NCBI GenBank assembly: GCA_020027655.1
Contig: JAHKKJ010000034.1
Coordinates: 1 to 14,391, forward strand
DNA: 14,391 nucleotides
Direction: 5' to 3'
Source of the DNA: Deltaproteobacteria bacterium
Lineage (GTDB): Bacteria > Desulfobacterota > Binatia > UBA9968
Shown: positions 7,506 through 12,907 of the stretch, piece by piece
Numbering within the stretch: position 1 is the stretch's first letter
Layout of the letters: each line of letters begins with the position of its first letter
Position numbers and translations under genes: made by a program
The notes under the pieces: model-generated
What the model was told of the DNA's origin: nothing
Database searches by the model: none
Seen by the model: only the letters and a program-made list of their open reading frames with translations

Positions 7506-8738
7506 CTATCGAATTGAACCACCCCGCATCACCGTTTGAAGTGTCGCAAGGGTAAAGAGGGTGGGTTGATAGCCTTGGTTAAAGGCCCTTGGGGCGGTTA
7601 GGACCGTTGACCGTTTATTTTGAACATTTACGATGACCACCGTCCCCGTGGATATAACCGTTTGGCCGCGGGGAAGCCCTACCGGCGTATAGAAAGTAAA
7701 CGCCTCTTTCCAATAGTGCCCTTTCGCGTCCCACATTGCGCTCCAGATGGATTGAAAAGAAATCTTTTCGATATAAAGCACTTTCCTCGGATAGCAGTAG
7801 CTGGAATCCTTAGGCGTAATCTCTAAAACGTAGACGTCATAGAGTCGCCAACCTTCATCGAGAGGCAAATAGTCTCCTTGGTTGCGACGGAAAGGCAGAC
7901 TTTCCTGAGAAAGGTTTCCCAGGACTTTTTTTTCTTCCAAGAGTCTATAGTTAAAGTTTGTAACCTTACCGTTAAAGGTATTGATGTCATCGAAATTGAA
8001 TTCACTCGGAGCGATGGTGGCGCATCTTTGGAGCGGAGGGGCTCTGCGAATTCGGCGTATACTAGGGACATAGATGTAGAAATCATCTTCCCGAGCAGGA
8101 TCGGCATAACGTATTTCCAGCGTTGTCGTACCCGAGGTGTCTCGGGGATACTCGTCCGCACGGAGTTGCATCCAGTCAATGTACTCATATCCCGGGAAGA
8201 CTGGTTTTGGATCTAGACTAACTCGATTTCTAGTAAAGATACTATGCGCGACGACGGTTCCGCGACGCTCCGAACCATCCCGCTCAATTGCATCGCGGAT
8301 TATTCTCCCCTCTTTGGTCGAACCTCCGTTCTTGTAATCGTCTCCTAACCACCGCCAATAAAAATTCCAGGCGAGCTTGAGTCCCGCCTGGGGATCATTA
8401 GGATCAAATTTGGGGAACGGGAGACCGGCAACATAGTTGAGTAGCTCTCCATTATTCCCTAGCCTCACCGAGCCCGAATATTTTTCCGTCGCCTCTAAAT
8501 ATTCCGTTGGTGGTTTGAAGTTCTTCGGTTCCTTGATTTTAAATGTATAGCCCTGTTTGATGCGATTCAGGAGGTTTTCGCCCACCATCCCCTGAGCCTT
8601 CCACCAATTCTGCGGCCCAATGGTGCCACCGGGCTTAAGGTCAACGTCATTAGCCCTTGCTAGTGAAAAGTTGAGCAGGAGGAAAAAGATGGCTGTTCGA
8701 ATCCAGAAGGAGGATTTCAACATATCGGACCACGTCAT
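7506..8738 (-). CDS. DUF1329 exported protein, second copy in tandem
   Basis: 410 aa, PF07044. A signal peptide covers roughly residues 1-29 (hydrophobic AIFFLLLNFSLARA), then the mature start NDVDLKPGGTIGPQNWWKAQ. It shares all conserved blocks with its neighbours: PFPKFDPNDPQAGLKLAWNF, YWRWLGDD, GYEYIDWMQLRADEYPRDTS, IRRIRRAPPLQRC, YCYPRKVLYIE and the terminal LATLQTVMRGGSIR. The ATG overlaps the stop of the first copy (ATGA at 8738-8735), implying coupled translation; M6 is a possible alternative start. It differs from the other copies mainly in the 290-370 region (EEKKVLGNLSQESLPFRRNQ, then DVYVLEITPKDSSYCYP), suggesting diversification after duplication rather than a recent exact copy. 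Function unknown. Confidence 0.9.
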   Translation of the reverse strand: MTWSDMLKSSFWIRTAIFFLLLNFSLARANDVDLKPGGTIGPQNWWKAQGMVGENLLNRIKQGYTFKIKEPKNFKPPTEYLEATEKYSGSVRLGNNGELLNYVAGLPFPKFDPNDPQAGLKLAWNFYWRWLGDDYKNGGSTKEGRIIRDAIERDGSERRGTVVAHSIFTRNRVSLDPKPVFPGYEYIDWMQLRADEYPRDTSGTTTLEIRYADPAREDDFYIYVPSIRRIRRAPPLQRCATIAPSEFNFDDINTFNGKVTNFNYRLLEEKKVLGNLSQESLPFRRNQGDYLPLDEGWRLYDVYVLEITPKDSSYCYPRKVLYIEKISFQSIWSAMWDAKGHYWKEAFTFYTPVGLPRGQTVISTGTVVIVNVQNKRSTVLTAPRAFNQGYQPTLFTLATLQTVMRGGSIR

Positions 8739-9982
8739 CTGATCGCGCCGCCCCGCATCACGGTTTGCAGAGTCGCAATGGTAAAAAAGGAGGGACGGTA
8801 ACCGTAGTTATAATTTCTACCCACCGTCACCAGCGTGGAACGGCCATTCTGGGCGTTGACAATAACGACCGTCCCTACCGAGTAGATCTGTCGCTTGTCC
8901 AGGAGATCGAGGGGATAGCGGAAAGCAAATTGCTCTTTCCAGTATCTCCCCTGCCGATCCCATATCATCGTCCAAATGGTCTCAAAATGGACTTTATCGA
9001 GAAAAAGGACTTTTCGCGGATAACAGTACTCTGGGTTTTTAGGGGTGATCTCTAATACGTACGCATCATGAATCTCCCAATCTTCATTAAGCGGTAGATA
9101 GTCTCCCGTCTTGCGACGAAAGGGCAAGCTGCCCTGAGAAAAGTTGCCCAGCATCGGCTTTTCGCCCAGCAGCCGGTATTTAAAGTCGGTGACTTTGCCG
9201 TTAAAACTATTGACGTCATCATAGTTAAACTCGCTGGGCGCGATGGTTCCGCATCTTTGGATTGGCGGAACACGGCGAATGCGGCGAAGACTGGGAACAT
9301 ACACATAGAAGTCATCTTCGATGTGAGGACTGGCGTACCGCATCTCCAGGACGGTCGTGCCGGAAGAGTCTCGCGGATACTCGTCCGCAATGATCTGCAT
9401 CCAGTCGATGTGTTCGTAGCCGGGAATGACAGGTTTCGGATCGACGGTGACTCGATTACGAGCCCGGATGGAAATGTTAATCACATCGCCGCGACGCTCA
9501 GAGCCGTCCCGGTCGATAAAATAGCGAATGATCCGTCCCTCTTTAAGAGCCCCCGCATTCTTGTAATCATCCCCCAACCACCGCCAGTAGAAATTCCAGG
9601 CTACCTTTTGGCCCGCTTGGGGATCATTGCGATCGAAGTTGGGGAACGGCCGGCCGGCAAAATAGTTCAGCAGCTCGCCGTTGGAGCCAAGTCTCACTGC
9701 GCTGGAATACTTCTCAGTGGCTGCATCGTATTCCCTGAGCGGTTCAATTGTCCTCGGTTCCTTGATTTTGAATGTATAGCCTTGCTTGATTCGCTGGAGG
9801 AGGTTTTCACCAACCATTCCCTGAACCTTTTGCCAGTTATGCGGACCGATAGTATCGCCGGGCTTCACATCAACTTCGGCAGCCCAGAGCCCGTGAGCAA
9901 AGCCGGGGAATGGAATGGGAAAAAACCAAAACATCAACAAGAATAGCAGGACCGGCGCCGGGCACCCTTTATTGAGTTTCAT
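8735..9982 (-). CDS. DUF1329 exported protein, first copy in tandem, heads the operon
   Basis: 415 aa, PF07044. A long signal peptide (VLLFLLMFWFFPIPFPGFAH, cleavage near AAEVDVKPG at about 34-36) precedes the conserved blocks PGDTIGPHNWQKVQGMVGEN, AWNFYWRWLGDD, GYEHIDWMQIIADEYPRDSS, LRRIRRVPPIQRCG, YCYPRKVLFLD and the tail TIATLQTVMRGGAIR. It has a shorter, altered segment where the other copies read NFKPPREYLEATEK (here TIEPLREYDAATEK). It is the first gene of the six-gene unit. A -24/-12 promoter at 10125-10139 would start the mRNA about 130 nt upstream. A GGTGAG directly precedes the ATG and a GAGG lies 11 nt upstream, so the ribosome binding site is only moderate. Confidence 0.9.
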   Translation of the reverse strand: MKLNKGCPAPVLLFLLMFWFFPIPFPGFAHGLWAAEVDVKPGDTIGPHNWQKVQGMVGENLLQRIKQGYTFKIKEPRTIEPLREYDAATEKYSSAVRLGSNGELLNYFAGRPFPNFDRNDPQAGQKVAWNFYWRWLGDDYKNAGALKEGRIIRYFIDRDGSERRGDVINISIRARNRVTVDPKPVIPGYEHIDWMQIIADEYPRDSSGTTVLEMRYASPHIEDDFYVYVPSLRRIRRVPPIQRCGTIAPSEFNYDDVNSFNGKVTDFKYRLLGEKPMLGNFSQGSLPFRRKTGDYLPLNEDWEIHDAYVLEITPKNPEYCYPRKVLFLDKVHFETIWTMIWDRQGRYWKEQFAFRYPLDLLDKRQIYSVGTVVIVNAQNGRSTLVTVGRNYNYGYRPSFFTIATLQTVMRGGAIR

Positions 9983-10124
9983 CTCACCACAGCCTCACGC
10001 TACAAAAGGGGCAACTAAAATGATCCCAATGTCTCCCTGTACTTTACTACAAGGCAATTTAAGACCACGACGGAGCCGCGAAGAAGCCGGGAAAAGCGAC
10101 CCTTATCGCAGTCAAATCTAAACA

Positions 10125-10139
10125 GCAAGCTTTACGCCA
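10125..10139 (-). promoter_or_regulatory. Sigma-54 (-24/-12) promoter of the DUF1329-SBP-kinase-regulator operon
   Basis: The minus strand reads TGGCGTAAAGCTTGC: -24 TGGC and -12 TTGC with the exact 10-nt GG-to-GC spacing of RpoN promoters. Predicted start is near 10113, leaving a leader of about 130 nt before the ATG at 9982. The paired sites at 10220-10261 lie 81-122 bp upstream, a standard enhancer distance. Because the operon encodes an NtrC-type regulator, autoregulation is a natural inference. Confidence 0.72.
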
Positions 10140-10219
10140 ACGCCGAAAGCCGAGAGCGTGCAGGATAAACGCTTGATCTTAAGCAAAAATTATTGCCGGA
10201 GATTAAAGTCAGCGATGAT

Positions 10220-10261
10220 GGTGTCTACAAAATTACACCCGGGTGTGAACTTTTGGATACA
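10220..10261. promoter_or_regulatory. Putative tandem activator sites (UAS) of the DUF1329 operon
   Basis: Two 20-bp elements lie 2 bp apart. GGTGTCTACAAAATTACACC (10220-10239) is an interrupted palindrome with GGTGT/ACACC arms. GGTGTGAACTTTTGGATACA (10242-10261) has GGTGT/ATACA arms. Both have close counterparts at 416-462, in front of another sigma-54 promoter, but in swapped order. The about 22-bp centre spacing puts the sites on the same DNA face, as expected for cooperative binding of activator dimers. The remaining gap (10262-10302 and 10140-10219) shows nothing recognisable. Confidence 0.6.
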
Positions 10262-10302
10262 GGTCGCTCTCTGCGTCTCCCACGCCTAAAGTTTGTGATT
10301 CT

Positions 10303-10320
10303 AATGGCCCTCCGGCCATT
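10303..10320 (-). terminator. Stem-loop downstream of the orphan DHp gene, possible terminator
   Basis: AATGGCC (10303-10309) and GGCCATT (10314-10320) form a perfect 7-bp stem with a 4-nt loop, 48 nt past the stop of the gene at 10368-10658. It is not followed by a T-tract on the minus strand, so it may be a weak or factor-assisted terminator or an mRNA end-stabilising hairpin. It also separates that gene from the activator sites of the DUF1329 operon. Confidence 0.4.
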
Positions 10321-10367
10321 CACGAAGAAACCGATGGCGCGCAGAAGGTCCACCCAGGAAGCCCAGA

Positions 10368-10658
10368 TTATTTGTTCATCTGCCTTCCCGCCAATACGAC
10401 CATCTCGTCAACCAGACGATTCATCTCCTCGACAACATTCTCCAACACTCGTCGGCGAGATACTGAGATAAACGGCTGATCCGTATTGTCTTTGAGACTT
10501 GTTATGGCCAGCAGCAGCACAGACATGCAGTTCTTTAGATCGTGAGCGATCCGCTCCGTTTGAGAGCAGCACATGCCTGTTTCTTGTGCTTCCGACTCTT
10601 GAATTGGCGCTTGGGTGCGACCCTTAGGGGAAGTTGGCAAATAAAGAATCGTACTCAT
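10368..10658 (-). CDS. Stand-alone HisKA-like phosphoacceptor (DHp) protein without kinase domain
   Basis: 96 aa. After a low-complexity N-terminus (1-30) comes RIAHDLKNCMSVLLLAITSL (36-55), a clear histidine-kinase H-box with H39 in the HDLKN variant. A loop and a second amphipathic helix follow (SRRRVLENVVEEMNRLVDEM, 67-86). That is the helix-loop-helix of a HisKA/DHp dimerisation domain. The protein then stops: no N, G1, F or G2 boxes, and no HATPase frame downstream in any phase. It could be a phosphotransfer shuttle, a dimerisation competitor of a full kinase, or a remnant. The dedicated -24/-12 promoter at 10740-10754 argues against a simple remnant. A GGACGG lies about 7 nt before the ATG, inside a small hairpin (CCGTC 10665-10669 / GACGG 10676-10680) that could mask it. 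The family is known; the role is inference. Confidence 0.72.
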   Translation of the reverse strand: MSTILYLPTSPKGRTQAPIQESEAQETGMCCSQTERIAHDLKNCMSVLLLAITSLKDNTDQPFISVSRRRVLENVVEEMNRLVDEMVVLAGRQMNK

Positions 10659-10730
10659 AAAATACCGTCCGAGCAGACGGCTTTGGGGCCATCCGTGCCT
10701 TTCACTTCTAGTTCGATCATGCGGGGCATG

Positions 10731-10745
10731 GCGTGCTATGCACGC
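10731..10745. repeat. Inverted repeat overlapping the -12 element and start site
   Basis: GCGTGC (10731-10736) and GCACGC (10740-10745) are perfect 6-bp inverted arms around TAT. The right arm includes the -12 GC of the sigma-54 promoter and the left arm lies close to the predicted start. It could be a repressor operator or simply chance; no matching copy exists at the other four promoters. Confidence 0.35.
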
Positions 10746-10754
10746 ATTGTGCCA
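10740..10754 (-). promoter_or_regulatory. Sigma-54 (-24/-12) promoter for the orphan DHp gene
   Basis: The minus strand reads TGGCACAATGCGTGC: a perfect -24 TGGCAC and a -12 GTGC at exact spacing. Predicted start is near 10728, about 70 nt before the ATG at 10658. The -12 end overlaps a perfect inverted repeat GCGTGC-TAT-GCACGC (10731-10745) that spans the melting region. A GGATAC repeat lies 96 bp upstream (10850-10870). Confidence 0.75.
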
Positions 10755-10849
10755 GGACTGGAGACCACCGGGCAGTTGCTCGAAGGCGCACTGTTGTTGA
10801 AGAATTTCTAACTCTGCAGTTTGACTCGCGGCTGAATCGAAGGGGTCAC

Positions 10850-10870
10850 GGATACATTCGGATACACACC
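10850..10870. promoter_or_regulatory. Putative activator site, GGATAC direct repeat
   Basis: GGATACATTCGGATACACAC then C: two GGATAC units spaced 10 bp (one helical turn), ending in ACACACC. The GGATACA unit and the GGTGT end (reverse strand) match the ends of the paired sites at 416-435 and 10242-10261. It lies 96 bp upstream of the -24/-12 element at 10740-10754. The rest of the 338-bp gap (10659-10996) holds no gene I can support. Confidence 0.45.
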
Positions 10871-10996
10871 TATTTCTCTTCTATAGAAATCTAATCGGTA
10901 TCGGCCAGCTAATCAGCGCGACCTAAGACGACGCTTTGAGGGTTAATCAAAGGCGTTGACAGCTCCGCTGTAAATTCATTTTTGAAAACGGGCGGA

Positions 10997-11740
10997 TCAT
11001 GCCTTGGTACCCACGATATTGAATACACTGACAGGGTGCGTGAACCCTTTCAATTGCAATTGCGCCACCGGTTCCACGTGCACGAAGTCTTCGATCTTGC
11101 TGAGAGTGTTTTGATTCGTCAAGATCTGTCCGCCGCTCGCCTCCTCGCAAAGCCGGTAAGTCAAGTTCGGTACTTTTCCCACCACCCCATAGTCCATGCG
11201 CCCTTCAAAGCCGAAATTTCCCACGGTGGCATAGCCGGCGGCCAGGCCGATGCCTAAATCCAGATCATAACCCTTAGCGAGCCATCCTGTACGCAGCTCT
11301 TTACCACGGTCGCGCATCTCGAGCGCCATCGTCACAGCTTTTTTCGTCTGCAGCTCGCAGGCGACAGTATCGTTAAAAAAGACCATCATTCCGTCTCCGG
11401 TAAATCGTTCCAGTGTGCCGTCAAACTTGAAGACTAGCCTTCCCATCTCTGCATGATAGTTTCTCAGCAGCGCCATGACCTCTTCAGGCTCCGCGTTATT
11501 TGCAAATCTCGTAAAGCCACGCAAATCCAGAACAACAACCGTGACCTCCTGCCGATGGCTCTCCCAAAGACTATCCCCGTCCGGGCACTTGAGAACGATC
11601 TCGGCAATTTGCGGAGAAAAGTAACGCTTCAGCCGATACATACGGTGAAGCTCGTTCTCTTTTTGGAAGCCGCTTTCTTTCATCGCCTTATTGCAGTCGA
11701 CTAGTGGCCGTCTAAAAGGAATCAGTTTTTGTTCTAACAT
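10997..11740 (-). CDS. Class III adenylate/guanylate cyclase catalytic-domain protein
   Basis: 247 aa, soluble, no transmembrane or sensory domain. An N-terminal segment (1-62, including ELHRMYRLKRYFSPQIAEIV, which resembles the helical lead-in before many bacterial cyclase domains) precedes the CYC domain. Metal-binding aspartates are D72 (VVVLDLRGFTRFA) and D116 (ERFTGDGMMVFF). GIGLAAGYATVGNFG (163-177) is the usual strand. Transition-state residues N192 and R196 are present (PNLTYRL). The tail KGFTHPVSVFNIV is typical. The two base-recognition positions are unusual: the usual Lys of the KF-x-GD motif is R112, and the Asp/Thr after DY is G185. ATP specificity is therefore not certain. It would make cAMP or cGMP as a second messenger. 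The promoter at 11785-11799 implies sigma-54 control with a short leader of about 33 nt. Confidence 0.9.
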   Translation of the reverse strand: MLEQKLIPFRRPLVDCNKAMKESGFQKENELHRMYRLKRYFSPQIAEIVLKCPDGDSLWESHRQEVTVVVLDLRGFTRFANNAEPEEVMALLRNYHAEMGRLVFKFDGTLERFTGDGMMVFFNDTVACELQTKKAVTMALEMRDRGKELRTGWLAKGYDLDLGIGLAAGYATVGNFGFEGRMDYGVVGKVPNLTYRLCEEASGGQILTNQNTLSKIEDFVHVEPVAQLQLKGFTHPVSVFNIVGTKA

Positions 11741-11784
11741 AAATGCCTCTTCGAGTTATTTCTCACTCCCCGCACCATGGAAGT

Positions 11785-11799
11785 GCAGGCGCCGTGCCA
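11785..11799 (-). promoter_or_regulatory. Sigma-54 (-24/-12) promoter for the cyclase gene
   Basis: The minus strand reads TGGCACGGCGCCTGC: a full -24 TGGCACG and a -12 CTGC at exact spacing. Predicted start is near 11773, about 33 nt before the ATG at 11740. The strong palindrome at 11900-11925 lies about 100 bp upstream. Confidence 0.8.
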
Positions 11800-11899
11800 A
11801 CGCTGAAGACCCGCGCTTAAGAAAACACGTGGTCGTTTTTGCTGGAGTTTTTTGTACGGGGTCTCAGCATCGCCGCTGAAACCAACTATGGTGCACTGA

Positions 11900-11925
11900 T
11901 TTTAGATACGGCCGGATATCTAAAA
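11900..11925. promoter_or_regulatory. 26-bp perfect palindrome, putative activator site for the cyclase promoter
   Basis: TTTTAGATA (11900-11908) and TATCTAAAA (11917-11925) are perfect 9-bp inverted arms separated by 8 bp (CGGCCGGA). The arm plus spacer reads TTTTAGATACGG, close to the CTTTTGGATACAGG and CTCTTGGATACAGG stretches at the other sigma-54 promoters. Position relative to 11785-11799 fits an enhancer. The rest of 11741-12021 shows no gene. Confidence 0.55.
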
Positions 11926-12021
11926 GGATATAGAACAACTGGGCGAGAAGTCACCGCCAAAACATCGTCGAGCGAAATGCCCCTCGAAGGGAAAACCGCG
12001 CCGCCAGCCACAGCTGACAGC

Positions 12022-12216
12022 TCATCGAGCAGGTAAGCCAAAAAAATAAAGCCATCCACCGATCAAAAACCACACCAGGAGAGCCGTCAGTGGACCAAGC
12101 AACAGATTGCTCCTGTGAGTTTCACGGCGCCTGACATGGACCCGCGCAGGTTCGACCGAAGCTAGAGTGCTTTGGCCTGGACTTGACACCGCCAGTGCTT
12201 CTTTCTCCCTTTCCAT
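12022..12216 (-). CDS. Small single-helix membrane protein, hypothetical
   Basis: 64 aa from an ATG at 12216, with a weak GGTGA about 4 nt upstream. A GTG at 12246 would give 74 aa but has no ribosome binding site. A polar N-terminal half with a basic patch (HVRRRETHR) is followed by one strong transmembrane segment (NLLLGPLTALLVWFLIGGWL, then YFFGLPAR at the end). The positive-inside pattern places the N-terminus in the cytoplasm. No family recognised. It lies 190 nt past the stop of the exported-protein gene, in the same direction. The nearest -24/-12 look-alike (around 12273) has wrong spacing, so its promoter is unknown and it may be read through from 12708. Confidence 0.5.
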   Translation of the reverse strand: MEREKEALAVSSPGQSTLASVEPARVHVRRRETHRSNLLLGPLTALLVWFLIGGWLYFFGLPAR

Positions 12217-12353
12217 TGCTTCACCAGATACGTTTCTATCCCCCACAAATAATTATTGCCTCTCACGCTCTGTGCTGCCAGGTCTGGGTGATTCGCCTCT
12301 AACGCCTTTTTTAAATCGCAAGGGATCGTTGATAGAGTGCTTCCGCCCGAAGG

Positions 12354-12376
12354 GGGGAGGGAACGAAGCCCTCCCC
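12354..12376 (-). terminator. GC-rich hairpin after the small exported protein gene
   Basis: GGGGAGGG (12354-12361) and CCCTCCCC (12369-12376) form a perfect 8-bp stem with a 7-nt loop, 29 nt beyond the stop of the gene at 12406-12708. A second small hairpin (CTTC-CGCCC-GAAG) adjoins it. No T-run follows on the minus strand, so it is a terminator or transcript-end structure of uncertain efficiency. Confidence 0.5.
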
Positions 12377-12405
12377 TAAACTGCCCAACTGATCCTGTGT
12401 GTCAT

Positions 12406-12708
12406 TTAATCTCCATCTGCAAAATTGCCGTGAAGGAGCACGCGCCTCTGGGCTCGGATCTCGTCTAACCCCGTCGGGTCATAATCACAGGGACCATAGA
12501 AGTCGATGATATTGCCAGTAGTCGAGTCGAGGACTGGTCGCTCCCAAGACAAACTGTCTTCACGCATCGCCGGGAACTTTAGATGACAATAATCTGTGAT
12601 GGCGGTAGGAACGCTGGAGATCATCTCTTCGGCTTCCGCGGATGGCACGCCCCAAAACAGTGTTGAGGACAGGAGCAGGTTACATAGAAGTGATAGGCTC
12701 TTTTTCAT
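12406..12708 (-). CDS. Small exported protein, conserved-hypothetical type
   Basis: 100 aa. The ATG at 12708 was chosen because a perfect AGGAGG (12717-12722) sits 8 nt upstream; a GTG at 12717 overlaps that site and is unlikely. A classic signal peptide MKKSLSLLCNLLLSSTLFWG ends at PSAEA, leaving a mature chain of about 74 residues with exactly two cysteines (C41 and C74), which could form a disulphide in the periplasm. Recognisable stretches are TDYCHLKFPAMREDSLSWER and IIDFYGPCDYDP. I believe similar small proteins occur in uncultured bacteria, but I cannot name a family or function. It has its own -24/-12 promoter at 12760-12774 and is divergent from the GAF-AAA+ regulator at 12908. Confidence 0.8.
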   Translation of the reverse strand: MKKSLSLLCNLLLSSTLFWGVPSAEAEEMISSVPTAITDYCHLKFPAMREDSLSWERPVLDSTTGNIIDFYGPCDYDPTGLDEIRAQRRVLLHGNFADGD

Positions 12709-12759
12709 TTGACTCACCTCCTTTCTTTCTCAATTTTCACTCCTTGCTCTGTTAGAATT

Positions 12760-12774
12760 GCAGACCGCGTGCCA
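12760..12774 (-). promoter_or_regulatory. Sigma-54 (-24/-12) promoter for the small exported protein
   Basis: The minus strand reads TGGCACGCGGTCTGC: a full -24 TGGCACG and a -12 CTGC with exact spacing. Predicted start is near 12748, leaving a 40-nt leader that contains the strong AGGAGG. A TATCTCTGTATCTGTGTG stretch (12793-12810) directly upstream carries GATAC-type units (reverse strand), but it is close for an enhancer. Confidence 0.8.
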
Positions 12775-12840
12775 AGAGTGATCTCCTCCAAATATCTCTG
12801 TATCTGTGTGAAAATCCAATAATCGCAGAGCATGCTAAAC

Positions 12841-12875
12841 GTCAACGTTGTTGTCGGTGCGTCGCCTTCGTTGAC
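12841..12875. promoter_or_regulatory. Long-spaced inverted repeat GTCAACG / CGTTGAC between divergent genes
   Basis: GTCAACG (12841-12847) and CGTTGAC (12869-12875) are perfect 7-bp inverted arms, centres 28 bp apart. They lie 67-101 bp upstream of the -24/-12 element at 12760-12774 and 33-67 bp before the ATG of the GAF-AAA+ regulator. That position suits an enhancer for the exported protein gene, an operator for the regulator, or both. Binding by that regulator is inference. Confidence 0.45.
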
Positions 12876-12907
12876 AGTGTTTTCGTCGATATGTTAGGGA
12901 GGAGCCG

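Noticed and set aside
9257..9946. Plus-strand open frame of 229 codons
   Set aside because: Antisense to the first DUF1329 gene; composition reflects the complementary codons, with no family resemblance.
12259..12273. Possible -24/-12 promoter for the small membrane protein (TGGCAGCACAGAGC on the minus strand)
   Set aside because: The GG-to-GC spacing is one base short of the sigma-54 requirement and the -12 box is poor.
12871..12893. TTGACA as a -35 box for the GAF-AAA+ gene
   Set aside because: No -10 hexamer at 16-18 bp spacing, and the start would fall on or beyond the ribosome binding site; the hexamer is better explained as part of the GTCAACG/CGTTGAC repeat.
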